64,000 nucleotides of DNA from NCBI RefSeq assembly GCF_027887165.1, contig NC_077227.1:442015895-442079894 (forward strand), read 5' to 3'. The notes under the pieces were generated by a model. It did not search any database and was not told the origin of the DNA. It saw nothing but the letters and a program-made list of their open reading frames with translations. Source of the stretch: Monodelphis domestica (taxonomy: Eukaryota > Chordata > Mammalia > Didelphimorphia > Didelphidae). A program made the translations under genes and the position numbers. Positions 22,985 through 34,515 of the stretch are shown here, in pieces (within the stretch, counting starts at the first letter, position 1; the number at the start of each line of letters is the position of its first letter).

Positions 22985-23965
22985 TTTTAAAGCATTCAAA
23001 ATAATGAAAAAACATATTAGATATCTTAGAACTAACCTACAAGATTTATGCAAACATAACTATAAATTTTTTCAGAAATAAAAGAATTAAATTATTAATT
23101 ATTCTGTGTAAATGATTAGGTCAAGCTAAAAGAACATTACCCAAACAAATTTATAAATGTTTTACTGCAATGATCAAAATTTTAATGGTTATATTTCATA
23201 TGACTTGATAAAATAATTGCAAAATTCACATGGAAGAACAAAAAAAATCAAGAATATCAAAGAAATTATGAAAAAGTAGGGGTTAAAGAACAAGAATTTA
23301 TACCCTCATCTTAAATTATACTATAAATCAGTAACTTACTATAGAAAAATAGATCATGAATAGATAATGAGTTAGAAGCAAATGCATACAGTAGTCTAAT
23401 GTTTGACAAACCCAGGATCACAATATGCTGGGGGGGAAAATATTCATTATTCAACAAAATCCACTGGGAAAACCAGGTTGCAGTTTAGCAAAAATTGAGA
23501 GCAAACCAGCATTTCACATAATCCATTATAATGAATCCCAAATGAATCAATACCTAATTTTTTCAAATAATAAAGAAGAGGAAAATGGATTATTTTATCT
23601 TTCACAACTATAGAGAGAACAAATTTTTAAGTCACTCTAAGTTAGAGTTAATTATAAAAGATAAAATATTACTTGTCAGCTCTGGGAAGGAGGAGGGAAG
23701 GAAGGAGGGAAAGAACATGAATCACATAACCATGGAAAAATATTCTAAATAAGTAAATAATTTTTTAAAAGATAAAATAGATTAAATTATAAAAAACTAA
23801 AATTTTTGCACAATAAAAAGCTATATAATCAGAAGAAGGAAATAGGCAAGGTAAAATTGCTAAGCATTTCTGATAAAAGTATATAACATACAATCTACAA
23901 GAAAGTAACACAAATTTATGAGTAAATCATTCTTTAGTAGAGGATATTATTAGTTATAATTATAT
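22985..23965 (+). mobile_element. Old L1 ORF2 remnant, split by a short L1 tail
   Basis: ORF2 C-terminal wording: 'ataattgcaaaattcacatg', 'gaagaacaaaaaaaatcaag', 'gtctaatgtttgacaaaccc', 'attcaacaaaatccactggg'. It is degraded in all frames. The sequence resumes at 23767 after a nested insertion. Confidence 0.7.
23669..23766 (+). mobile_element. 98-bp L1 3' tail insertion
   Basis: Only the last 98 bp of an L1 3' UTR ('ttgtcagctctgggaaggag', a GGAGG-rich tract, then an A/T-rich tail). A perfect 13-bp target duplication, AAAAGATAAAATA, lies at 23656-23668 and 23767-23779. Confidence 0.92.
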
Positions 23966-24039
23966 ATTCTAATTATTTGGAATAATCAGTATTAATAATA
24001 AATTTATTCTATTGCTAATAAATAGTAATTATATCAATA

Positions 24040-24260
24040 ATAAACAATACAAATACTGATAATAATTAATAATGTTTGCAAAGCCTTTTACAGATTTTGG
24101 TTTTCATTCTCACAACCCTGGGAGGTAGATGCTATTATTATCTTCATTTTACAGATGAGGAAACTGAGTCTACCCCAGGGTCACAACAACTAGTAAGAAT
24201 CTGAGGTAGGATTTGAATTCAAGTCCTCTTCACTGTGCTACCTATTTGCCTCAAAATTTT
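24040..24260 (-). mobile_element. MIR/Ther-1 SINE
   Basis: The reverse MIR pattern includes 'aaagccttttacagattttg', 'ccctgggaggtagatgctat' and 'tttacagatgaggaaactga'. Confidence 0.85.
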
Positions 24261-25150
24261 AAAATGACCCTTGAGATTCTACCCTAGATCAATTTAATAA
24301 CAATAAAAAACAATTCATGCATATGTTAGTATCATAAAAGATGAAACAAGCACAAAGATAATTTTGCTCAGTGACTCTCAGATTATTCATGTTAAGCAAG
24401 GAATAATAAAAGCATGTGTATGTTCACAAATGGTTTTCACCAGGGTCCAAATGGAAGAGGGTTTCTCATGGTGGATGAAGCCATCCAGATGGTGCTCCTT
24501 ATAATGAATACTGCTGATCACATGGAACCTTAGAATATCGTAAGGACTTGGTAAGCCCTCACACTAAAGGTGCTAGTCCTCTTGGAACACCGCATGCACC
24601 CCAGGCACTAGACTAATAATGTTTAAAGGAGCAGATAAGTATTATTCTAGCCTAGGACACCCTTTCCTTAATGAGACAAGAGTGGCCAACCAATCCCAAC
24701 CTCCTGCTGCCCTCCTGGTAGAAATGAACATTTCCTTTGTGGAGAGGTAGGTGGAGAAAAGGCTGTATATGTCTGTTCTGCCCTACTTTGAGTCACACAA
24801 TGACACTTCAGTACTACTGTGAGGAACTGCCCTCACTATACGTGTTTATTCTATTTTTTTCCTGTTAATTTAATTTGAACATTCATCCTTTCCCATGGAA
24901 GTCAAAATATCATTTATTAATTATATAATAATGAAAATATAATATAATCTATATAATGATCTAATAATAAATATGTAATAATAAATAATTTATTAATGGA
25001 AAAAAGAAATTAAATGCTTATAGGGGTTCAAAGAAGGGGGAAAGAGGACATATTATAAAAAGGTAGGATGGTCAGTAAAGCAGTTATGGAAGAGACAAAC
25101 TTAAGCTAGGCAGTAAAGGAAGGGTAGGACTGAGGTAGGTGAAGGTGTGG
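24261..25150. other. Unassigned sequence
   Basis: No gene or confident repeat. 24890-25010 is extremely AT-rich with repeated ATAATAAT wording. Confidence 0.4.
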
Positions 25151-25154
25151 GGAG

Positions 25155-25310
25155 AGAATATGTCAAGCCCCATCTCTGACACTTGTACCTACCTGTGTGA
25201 CCCTGGCATACACTCAAACTTCTTGGGCCCTCTGTCTCCTCAACTGTAAAATGAGAGGACTAGGCTAAGTGGCCTCCAAGTTCCTTCTAGTTTTAGATAT
25301 ATGACCCTAT
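25155..25310 (+). mobile_element. MIR/Ther-1 SINE, partial
   Basis: Plus-strand MIR: 'tgacacttgtacctacctgt', 'gtgtgaccctggcatac', 'tcctcaactgtaaaatgaga', 'ggcctccaagttccttctag'. Confidence 0.75.
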
Positions 25311-26169
25311 GTGAAGGGAACAACTAACAAGTTGCCCTGAATACAGTGGAAGTAAAGAAATGTTCGTGGTATTGACAAAGTTGGAGCATTTTTTTCCCTG
25401 ATGTCATATTATAATGAAAAGTAGAACTCGTTTGCAAGTTTGATTATCAACAGGGTGTCAGTAGATGGGTAATTTGTAATATAAGATGGCAAATCTTAGT
25501 TCAGAAGCCCAAATATTTATTCTTATTTTCGCTTTAGAAAGTATTTTATAAATGTTTAATTATTTAATTACATTAATAATATTAATAAAATATCAATATT
25601 TTAAACCCAAAAGAAAGTAAATGTGTTCTGTTTGCAGAGCAAGAGAATACCTTGGAGATTCTGGAATCCCCAAAGCAAACAACTGACATTTACCAGTAAG
25701 CCACCACTGGAAGTTGATTGCCACCTAGCAACAGAAAAAGGAATATTCCAGGGACAGATTCCCATATATTTTAAGAAACTCAGATTTGTTTTCTCATTCA
25801 TCTTACTACAAGTAAAACTTAAGCAATGGAATACCAATTGTTACTGTGACATAAAGCAAGATACTTTGTATTATAGAAATTAGAAATGCAATTTCAAAAA
25901 AAGCATTTAAAAAATCAGGATAGATTAAGGATTGATTATAGGGGCAAAGAGCACATAGCAGTGTGTGAATGACTCTCAAAGCCACTATTTATCCAGCCCT
26001 AGGTGCTTTCCTGAGCTTTAGGACTAGTCATCACTGACTGACTACTAGACATTTCCAAATGGATGTTCCAATTGAGCAAGTCTAAATAAAACCGAACTTC
26101 TCCCAAACCTGGCCTCTTCTAAATTCTCCTCGCCCCCAACTTTTTCACCTGGGGAAGGAATCACCATAT
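25311..26169. other. Unassigned AT-rich sequence
   Basis: Nothing recognised. Short frames near 25600-25880 on both strands show no domain. Confidence 0.4.
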
Positions 26170-26534
26170 TTATAGACCCCCAGATCGGCCACTTTGACTT
26201 TCTCCTTGACTATTTCTCACTCTTATCCCAAGTATTGTATTAATTGCCAAATCTTGTCATTTCTTCCTCCAAAATAATTTCAACCTGTTTCCTTTGCTTT
26301 ATTCACATAGTCCTAGTTTAGGTCCTAATCATCTCTCATGTAGATTACCTCAGAAGCCTTCCAATTGGTCCTCTCACCTAAAAATGTCTTGGCTCCACTT
26401 TTTCCTCCATGCAGCTGCCAAAGTGTTTTTCCATAAGGGCTAGTCTAATCATGCCCTCTATTCAATAAATTCTAGTGGTTTCTAAGATCAAATATAAGCT
26501 TCTCTGTCTGACTACAAAGCAAAAACTGAGAAAG

Positions 26535-26990
26535 AAAATGTTCCTATTGACTATTGTTGCAGAAACTTTTAATAAACTTTTAATAAAATACTAGTAACAA
26601 GATTACAGTGATATATCACACAGATCATATGGGATATATACCAGGAATGCAGATCTGGTTCAGTATTAGGAAAACTATAAGGATAATTGATTATATCAAT
26701 AACAAAAACAACAAAAAATTAGCTGGTTAGGTCAATATATTCAGAAAAAGGCTTTCAACAAACTACAACACCCATTCCTACTAAAAAGTGTAGAAAGCAT
26801 AGAAATAAAACTCTATTCAGGACAAGTTGGAAGCCTTCCCAATAAGATTAGGGGTGAAACAAGGATGTCTATTATCACCACTATTATTCAATAATGTACT
26901 AGAACTGCTAGCTACAGCAATAAGAAAAGTAAAAGAAATTAAAGGAATAAAAACAGACAAGGAAGCAAAACAAAGCATTCTTTGCTTTTG
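26535..26990 (+). mobile_element. L1 ORF2 reverse-transcriptase fragment
   Basis: It encodes recognisable RT wording, including a [14 protein letters not shown]-like block (about 26852-26895; family pattern GVRQGCPLSPLLFN) and 'KAFNKLQHPFL' upstream. The catalytic FADD block is not intact. It lies inside an L2. Confidence 0.8.
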
Positions 26991-27102
26991 ATACAATGGT
27001 GTATTTGGAATCTCCTGTTTCCTTCAAAACTTGCTGAAGTATTATTTTCCATATTAAGCCTTTCCTATTTCCTTTAAATGTCCCTCCAAGAACCTGGTAG
27101 GG

Positions 27103-27320
27103 AAGTTAAATGGCAACAGTGGATACAGTGCCAGGCCTAAAATCAGGAAGAACTGAGTTCAAATTCAGCCTCAAATGCTAGCTGTATAACTAGACAAGTT
27201 ATTTAACACTGTTTGCCTTAGTTCCTTCATCTGTAAAATGAAGAAAATGGCAAATCTTTGCCAAGAAAATCCTAAAAGGGGTCACAAAGAGACAGACACA
27301 ACTGAAAATAACTAAACAAT
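27103..27320 (+). mobile_element. MAR1-type SINE
   Basis: It has a 'ggcaacagtggatacagtgc' head, 'cttcatctgtaaaatgaag', and the RTE-like tail 'gggtcacaaagagacagaca' then caactgaaa. Confidence 0.85.
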
Positions 27321-27830
27321 TTAGTTTAATTCCTACCAAAAAATATTACCTTATATAGATCTTGTATATACCTATTTATGTATGTGTTTTCTCCTCTAAA
27401 GAAATGAAGTTCCTTGAAGGCATTTTCCCTAGCTGTCTCCCATGCTGGAAATCTCTTCTTCCTCATTTCCACTTCCTCTATTCCTTGGCTTCCTTCAAAT
27501 CTCAGATAAAATCCCATCTTTTGTAAGAAATCATTCTCCGTCCCCTTTAATTTCAGTGACATCACTCTATGATCTCTAGTATTTCCTGTATTTATCTTGT
27601 TTGTACATTTTCACATCGTTTCTCCCATTAGATTGTGAGCTCCTTGATGACTGGAACCTGCTTTTGCTCTTCTTTGCATCTTTTCAGAGCTTAGCGCAGT
27701 GTCTGGAATATAGCAGGTACTGGATAAATATTTGCTGATTAATCTTTTGAAGATTAGATAGATTAGTGACCTAAAAATATACTACCAGCCCACACCAAAC
27801 TATAGGAATTCTTTCAAAGTACTGTATGTC

Positions 27831-27976
27831 GGGGCAGCTGGGCAGCTCAGTGGATTGAGAGTCAGGCCTAGAGACGGGAGGTCCTAGGTTCAAATCTGAC
27901 CTCAGACACTTCCCAGCTGTGTGACAATACACAGTATTGACTCCAAGATGGAAGGTAAGGGTTTAAAAAATAAAAA
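27831..27976 (+). mobile_element. WSINE1-like SINE with internal deletion
   Basis: The copy jumps from 'cagctgtgtgac' straight to 'aatacacagtattgac', losing about 70 bp of the usual middle. A perfect 16-bp target duplication, CAAAGTACTGTATGTC, lies at 27815-27830 and 27977-27992, so both ends are original. Confidence 0.95.
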
Positions 27977-27992
27977 CAAAGTACTGTATGTC

Positions 27993-28674
27993 ATTCCAAA
28001 AATACTTCGTAATTACATCTGGGGAGCTGTTTAGCCAAGAATTACATTACAATGAGCACTGAAAAGACTCTGAAACAGATCTCCCCAGTAATAACAGAGG
28101 TAATAAAAAAATGTATGTACATATATATGTTTATATCCATTCAAGCCTCCTGGAAGTCATACCAGTGCCTCCAAATAATTTAAATCTGAAAAGAAAATGA
28201 GACAGAAGCAACCATCCTTTTCCACAGAGCAGAAAATTCTCTGCTTCCAGAATCCATAGTGATTTTCCTATGGCTTCCAAGTTTAATAAGGTCTATCTGA
28301 TGGCCTTTTCACGCATTTTAAAAACCACAAACATCCTTGGATTGAATGTGGGGTCACTTATCCAGTAAGAGACCCACTTATGACAATGGAAGCAATCACG
28401 ATTAAGTTATTTGACAGGTTCTTATTTCTTCCAGGCCATTATTGCTATAAAGGCATTTCCTATTTTTAAAAATCTAATTCTGTGCCATATTTGAAGAGAC
28501 TTATTGTAGAGTAGGCAAACTAATCTGTTTTGAGGTGTATATAAACTGTGCCTTCTATTATGTTGCTTAGAAACAACCTAACAGTTTGGCTTTTGTTTTA
28601 TAAAAATGTTGACAGAGGTTGTCTTGACCAACATTATTTCAAAATTAGAAGCTCTCTCAAAAAATGGGGGAGGG
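27993..28674. other. Unassigned sequence
   Basis: No gene or repeat recognised. Confidence 0.4.
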
Positions 28675-28677
28675 AGG

Positions 28678-28872
28678 GCAGCTAGGTGGCTCAGTGTATT
28701 GCGAGCCAGGCTCAAAGACAAGAGGTCCTAGGTTCAAAACTGACCTGAGACATTTCCTAGCTATATGATCTTTAGCAAGGCACTTAATCCCCATTGTCTA
28801 GGCCTTACCACTCTTCTTCCTTAGGACCAATACACAGTATTAATTCTAAGATGGAAGGTAAGGGTTTTTTTA
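28678..28872 (+). mobile_element. WSINE1-like SINE
   Basis: Plus-strand copy, moderately diverged ('gggcagctaggtggctcagt' through 'aagatggaaggtaagggttt'). Confidence 0.9.
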
Positions 28873-28984
28873 AAAATCCTATCAGCTGCTCTAGAAGTCT
28901 TATGCACTTCTCACCTCAAAGAACATGTTGCCAGTCGTTGTCAGAAGTAGTCCTGGGCCAAATTCATTCTTTATTTTTTAAAAG

Positions 28985-29150
28985 AACAATTTAAAATCCT
29001 TACCTTCTATCCTAGAATCAATACTAAAAAAAAACCTTCTATCCTAGAATCAATACTAAATCAATACTAAATTGGTTCTAAGGCAGAAGAGTGGTAAAGC
29101 TAGGCAATGGGTAGTAAGTGACTTGCCCAGAGTCACACAGCTAGATCATG
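28985..29150 (-). mobile_element. WSINE1-like SINE with short internal tandem duplication
   Basis: Reverse-strand copy. A 26-bp unit starting CCTTCTATCCTAG is repeated at 29003-29028 and 29035-29060, followed by a further partial TCAATACTAAA unit. The 5' end is missing ('cacacagctag' is the last matched block). Confidence 0.85.
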
Positions 29151-29444
29151 ATTTCTTTTTTTTAAAAACTCATGGTGACAGATCCAAGATGGCAGCTTAG
29201 TAGCACCAAAAGCTGGATCCACTCAGAATCCTCTCAAATCAACCTTGAAATAGATCCTCAAAACAACTGGAGACACAGAGCCAGAGGACTGAGAGGACAC
29301 AGTAAAGTGGCTCACAGAAAGAGTCTGTTTTTGTGAAATAAGGGGAAATCTGAAGTAAAACTACTTACAGAGGAGTGCAGGCTGCCCACCCACATTCGCA
29401 CCTATTGCACCAAGTTCTGAACCTGGGCACAGAGCAACTTTAGG

Positions 29445-29792
29445 TGTAAAGATTAAAATTTAGGAATATGGGGAGACTGAGGCAGGTAGAAATTAGTTTC
29501 TCTCTGCAAAAGTATTATATTTTTTAGAGGTTTATTAAAGGTTAAAGATTAAAGAATATACAAGTAAGAAACATGTGCCTAGGCCAGAGGCCTAGACAAA
29601 ATAACCTCACATCACGCAAGAGACGCGCCTGCTCCAAAACGGAAGTCCAAAAGAGCTAAGAGCCCGCAAAAGCTTTTGAATCAGCTTAAACACCTTCTCG
29701 ATCTCAGCCCAGGTGAGATTACAAGGCATTCTGGGGAAGTGGAGCAAAGGCTCATGGGGATTGTAGTCCTGTATTCGAGTCTATTTTTCACA
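29445..29792 (-). mobile_element. Solo LTR, family shared with 31172 (fossil)
   Basis: The plus strand reads TGTAAAGATTAAAATT at the left and TTTTTCACA at the right. Flanks are TAGG (29441-29444) and CAGG (29793-29796), a near-identical 4-bp target duplication. Shared wording with the reverse complement of 31172-31495 ('tagtttctctctgcaaaagt', 'agaggtttattaaag', 'aagtccaaaagagc') places both in one LTR family. Confidence 0.78.
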
Positions 29793-30232
29793 CAGGGCCA
29801 CAGGACCCTGCATAGGTCAGCAGCAGAGTATCCCACCTTGAAGTCCCAAGCCTTGGTGATGAGGGTTGCAGCAAAGAAAAATTCTAATTTAAGATAGTGT
29901 TCCCTCTAACCAGAAAACAGAATCTACCTTTTAGATATAGGTAAAAGAAAAGGAAAAAAGAAAAAGAAAAGAAAGGCTGGGAAATGAGCAAACAGCAAAA
30001 AGAAACATCAAACCATAGAAAATTTCTATGGTAACAAAGATGAGCAAGGCACAGATTCAGTAGGGGACAGAGATCAAAGAAGACACAAGCAAAACTACAA
30101 TAGAAAAATGGGAATTGGTCTCAAGTGCTAAAAGAGCTAAAAAAAGAATTCAAAAATCAAATAAAAGAAGTGAAAGAAAAATGGGGGAAAGAAATTAAAG
30201 TAATGCAAAAAGAAAATAACAGGAAAATGAGG

Positions 30233-30773
30233 GGATGCCCTTCAATTAGAGAATGGATGAACAAATTGTGGTATATGTTAGTGATGGAATACTATTGTGC
30301 TAAAAGGAATAATAAAGTGGAGGAATTCCATGGAGACTGGAACAACCTCCAGGAAGTGATGCCGAGTGAGAGGAGCAGAACCAGGAAAACATTGTACACA
30401 GAGACTGATGTGGTACAATCGAACGTAATGGACTTCTCCATTAGTGGCAATGCAATGTCCCTGAACAATCTGCAGGGATCTAGGAGAAAAACACTATCCA
30501 CAAGCAGAGGACAAACTGTGGGAGTAAAAACACCGAGGAAAAGCAACTGCTTGACTACAGGGGTTGAGGGGATATGACTGAGGAGAGACTCTAATTGAAC
30601 ATTCTAATGCAAATACCAACAACATGGAAATGGGTTCAAATCAAGAACACATGTGATACCCAGTGGAATCACGCATCAGCTATGGGAGAGGTGGGGGGGG
30701 GGAAGGAAGAAAATGATCTTTGTCTCTAATGAATAATGTTTGGGAATGATCAAATAAAATATTGTTTAAAAAA
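30233..30773 (+). mobile_element. L1 3' end nested in L1 ORF1
   Basis: A 5'-truncated L1 (ORF2 last ~55 codons plus 3' UTR with G tract at 30691-30702 and A-tail). Flanks AGAAAATAACAG and AGAAAACAG form an imperfect target duplication. Removing it restores ENNSLKSKIAQMEKE in the surrounding ORF1. The open frame 30125-30577 is a chance join of outer ORF1 and inserted ORF2 tail. Confidence 0.92.
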
Positions 30774-30928
30774 AAAGAAAACAGTTTGAAAAGCAAAATT
30801 GCTCAAATGGAAAAAGAGACATAAAAAATCCAATAAAGAAAAGATTTCCATGAAAAGCAGAACTGATCAAGTGGAAAAGGAGGTTAAAAGATCATGGAAG
30901 GAAATAATTATTTAAAAATTAGAATAGG

Positions 30929-31128
30929 TGGGGCAGCCGGGTAGCTCAGTGGATTTAGAGCCATGCCTAGAGATAGGAGGTTGTAGGTTCAAATCCAGCA
31001 TCAGACCTATCCCAGCTGGGTGACCCTGGGCAAGTGACTTAACCCCCATTGCCTAGCCTTCTAACCGCTCTTCTTCCTTGGAACCAATACATGGTATTGA
31101 TTCTAATGCAGAAAGTAAGGTTTGTTTT
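30929..31128 (+). mobile_element. WSINE1-like SINE inside L1 ORF1
   Basis: Full-length plus-strand copy ('ggggcagccgggtagctcag' to 'atgcagaaagtaaggtttg'). ORF1 wording of the host L1 surrounds it. Confidence 0.92.
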
Positions 31129-31171
31129 CTTTTAATTAAAATTGGGAAAAAATAAGCTAATGACTTCATGG

Positions 31172-31495
31172 TGTAAAAATGGAGAGTTGAACCCCAGACT
31201 TCAATCCCCAGAAGTCCTTGGAACTTCCCAGAGTTCCCCAGAATCTCACTTGAGTGCAAGATTACAAATTATTATTTAAAGAGGCTCTCCTCCTACTCGC
31301 TCTCTCTTCCTACTTCCGCTTCTTAGCACACGCGGCTCTCTACCAGGCAGGCAAGATATAGAGTGAGTGGTTGTGAATGGGCTCTCTGGGCCTAAACACA
31401 TGCTTTCTATATTTGTATTTTCTTTATTTATTAATCTTTAATAAACCTCTAAAAATATAATACTTTTACCAGAGAAACTAATTTTAATCTTAACA
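31172..31495 (+). mobile_element. Solo LTR, 324 bp (fossil)
   Basis: TGTAAAAATGG at the 5' end and AATCTTAACA at the 3' end. TATTTAAAG-like promoter wording (~31273) and AATAAA (31439-31444) lie in the expected order. A perfect 4-bp target duplication, ATGG, lies at 31168-31171 and 31496-31499. The 4-bp length suits a gammaretrovirus-like (class I) integrase. It has no internal region. Confidence 0.88.
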
Positions 31496-32695
31496 ATGGA
31501 CATCAAGAAACAATAAAACAAAATAAAAAAGAATGAAAAAAATAGAACAAAATATGAAATATCTCATTGAAAAAAAACTGACCTGGAAAGCAGATCCAGG
31601 AAAGACAATTTAAGAATTGTTGGACTAGAGGTGAAATCAAGATGGCAGCTTAGAAGCAGCAAAAGTTCAGATCTTTGAAAACCCTTCCTTACTGATCACA
31701 AACTGAATGCTCCTAGGGGACTGAAATTCAAACTTAACAACAGGACAGAGGCAGGGAACCCTCCTTCTGGACTCAATTCAAAAGGTATGCCCCCTCCCCC
31801 CCAAAAGCCAGAATCCGAAAAACACTCCAGTCTAAGGGAAAGTCAGAAGAAAGGTCCCAGGGCCCCTCCCCCCCAACCCAGAGCATTGAGCCCCCAGTAG
31901 CAGAAGGAATCTCTGGGTGGGCAAAGGAGCTGGTCTGGAGGGTGTACCTTGAGAGCAACCTGGGCCAGGCTCAGAGCATCCAACACAGGCGGCAGGGAGC
32001 AGCCAGAGAGAGATCGAAGAGCCTGCAGCCCCGTGGCTGGGTCCTTCCATCTGGCTCCAGTTTCACAGGAGGTTTTTGCCTCAGGGCACATCCAGACCAA
32101 CCCAGTTGAACCTAATCCCATCAGGAGTCCTCAGAGCTCAAGGAAGCCAGGATCTGCTCTCTCCCTCCCCCCGCCCCCGCTAGAGTGCAGGGCCTCCTGC
32201 AAGGACAGGAACCTCTGGGCGGGCAAAGGGACTGTTGTACCTTGAGGACAGTGCTGTGCCAGGCTCAGAGCATCAGGCAGTGGAGAAGCAGCTAGAGAGA
32301 ACTTCAGAGAGCCTGGGGGGCTGAGACCTTCCATTTGGCTCCAGCCTTCCAGGAGTCTTTGGCCTCAGAGCACATACAGCCCAAACCAGTTGAACTTTAT
32401 CCGTTCAAAAGCCTCCAGAGGACAGGGAAGCCAACATTCCTCCCCCCAGAGACTGTACCAAGAGATCTGACAAAGCTCCAAGAAGGGAGATTGACAGCCC
32501 CAAAACAAAACAAAAAAAATGAGAGGAGCAAGAGCACAGACAAATACAGGGAGCAAAGAAGGGGGTAAACATAAGCAAACAACAGAAAAAGAAGAAAGAA
32601 ATTACAATAGACAGCTTCTGTACAGGTAACGAGCAAAGAGCGAACAAAATAGAGGGCGAGGGATGAGCAAAGGAAAAATCTGAAATCCCAGCGAA

Positions 32696-33484
32696 TTGGA
32701 TACAGACTTTGGAAGAACTCAAAATGCAGTTCAAATGCAACTCAAAACACAATTAAGAGAGGCTGAAGACAATTGGGAAAAGAACTTAAAAACTATGACA
32801 AATCATCTGGAAACAGAAAATAGTGTCTTGAAAGCCAAAATCAACCAGGTAGAAAATGAGGCAAAGGAGATGAAAGATGAGGTGAAGAAAATGAAAGATG
32901 AGAAAAAGGAGATGAAAGACAAGGTAAAGAGGATGAAAGATGACCTCCAAAGAAAATCAGACCAGAAGGAAAAGGATGACCAAAAAGCCAGGAATGAAAT
33001 CCAGTCTTTAAGAACCAGAATACAACAACTAGAATTAAGTGACCTCACAAGGCAGCAGGACACTATAAAATGAAACTAAAAGAATGAAAAAAATGAGGAA
33101 AATATGAAGCATCTCATTCACAAAACAGAGGATTTAGAAAATCGTTCAAGGAGAGACAATTTAAGAATCATTGGCCTACCAGAAGACCATGACAAAAGAA
33201 AAAGCCTGGACATCATATTACAGGAAATTATTAAAGAAAACTGGCCTGATATCCTAGAACAAGAGGGAAAAGTGGAGATTGAAAGAATCCACAGATCACC
33301 TCCTGTACTTAATCCCCAGCTGATAACACCCAGGAATGTTATAGCTAAATTCAAGAACTATCAGACCAAAGAAAAGATATTACAAGCTGCCAAGAAGAAG
33401 TCATTCAAATACCATGGAACCACAGTGAGGATAACACAGGATCTGGCTGCATCCACACTGAAAACCGAAAGGCATGGAATATGA
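32696..33484 (+). pseudogene. L1 ORF1 (RNA-binding coiled-coil protein), broken
   Basis: The ORF1 protein normally binds L1 RNA as a coiled-coil trimer. Frame one (32696-33073) encodes a Lys/Glu-rich coiled coil with heptad-like MKDEVKKMKDEKKEMKDK repeats. The reading frame then ends, and a second segment (33104-33484) carries the conserved RRM/C-terminal region (ENRSRRDNLRIIGLPED, then RITQDLAASTLK). Further ORF1 wording (IFQKARELGLQPRINYPAKL-like) continues past the last stop to about 33560. At least two disruptions are present, so no full ORF1 protein is expected. Confidence 0.9.
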
Positions 33485-34398
33485 TATTCCAGAAAGCAAG
33501 GGAACTAGGTCTACAACCAAGAATCAACTACCCAGCAAAACTGACTATATTCTTACAGGGGAAAATATAGTCATTCAACAAAATAGAAGAATTCCAAGAA
33601 GTTGTAAAGAAAAGTCCAGACCTGAACAGAAAATTTGATGTCCAAGCACAGAACTCAAGAGAATCATCAAAAGGTAATTTAAAGAGGGGGAAAAGAAAAA
33701 ACAAAATTTTTGAAGAGACTCAATAAGTTAAAATGATATGTATCCCTATGAGAAAAGAGGTCATTAGTAACTCTTAAAAACTGTTGTTATTGCCTAGGCA
33801 GCAAAAAGAAGTACACTTAGAGGGAACAGTGACAAACTGTATAGGATGAAAGGACAAGACATAAATAGGAATATAGATATATGCATGCATAAATAAATAC
33901 ACATGTGTATGCATATATATGTATGCATATATATAACTAGAGCTAAAAAATAGGTTAATATTAAAAGAAATGGGAAAAGAAACAAATGGGGGTAAATTTA
34001 TATGTCACAAAGAAGCTCATGGTGGGAGGGGGGAGAACATCAACACACTGGAAGGGTAAAGAGGTCGGAAATAGGAAATACTCAACTCTTACGTGCTTTG
34101 AAATTGACCCTCAAAGAGGGAAGAACAATCCAATCAATTGGGGCAGAGAATAGATTTGCTCCCTATAGGAGAGTAGAAGGGTAACAAATGGACTGGTGGG
34201 GAGGGAAGCAGTACAAGGGAGGGAGGGGGTGGGAGGTTAATTTTAGAAAGAATATAGGGAAAATAAGGGGGGGTGGAAGAAGGGGGGGTAGAAAGGGAAG
34301 TAAAATAAGGGTGGGAACTAGGGACTGATTAAAAACAAACATTGGTGTAGAAGGAAATAGTGAAAGAAGAAAAGGCAGGAACAGGAGTAGAAATCAAA

Positions 34399-34515
34399 AT
34401 GCTGGGTAATACACAGCTAGTAATCATAACTCTGAATGTAAATGGAATGAACTCACCCATAAAACGCAAGCGAATAGCAGAGTGGATTAGAATCCAAAAC
34501 CCTACTATATGCTGA
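34399..34515 (+). pseudogene. L1 ORF2 N-terminal stub (endonuclease start)
   Basis: ATG at 34399 opens 38 codons with the L1 endonuclease start pattern IITLNVNGMNSPIKRKR. The frame meets TGA at the deletion junction, right after NPTIC. The catalytic endonuclease residues further on, and most of the reverse transcriptase, are absent. Confidence 0.88.

Larger units (their letters stand above)
26170..27745 (+). mobile_element. L2 LINE 3' half, split by L1 and MAR1
   Basis: L2 pieces at 26170-26530 ('ccatgcagctgccaaagtgt', 'ctagtctaatcatgccctct'), 26995-27100 and 27320-27745, ending 'agattgtgagctccttgatg', 'gcttagcgcagtgtctggaa', 'ggataaatatttgctgatta'. The order matches the L2 3' region once the two insertions are removed. 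Confidence 0.75.

Noticed and set aside
30125-30577. 150-codon open frame joining coiled-coil and a tail rich in conserved-looking residues
   Set aside because: It is a chance in-frame join of outer L1 ORF1 with the ORF2 tail of a nested L1 insertion; the boundaries match the insertion site exactly.
31773-32334. Several overlapping 60-98 codon frames on both strands
   Set aside because: They lie in the GC-rich 5' UTR of the younger L1, where stops are scarce; no domain or conservation cue.
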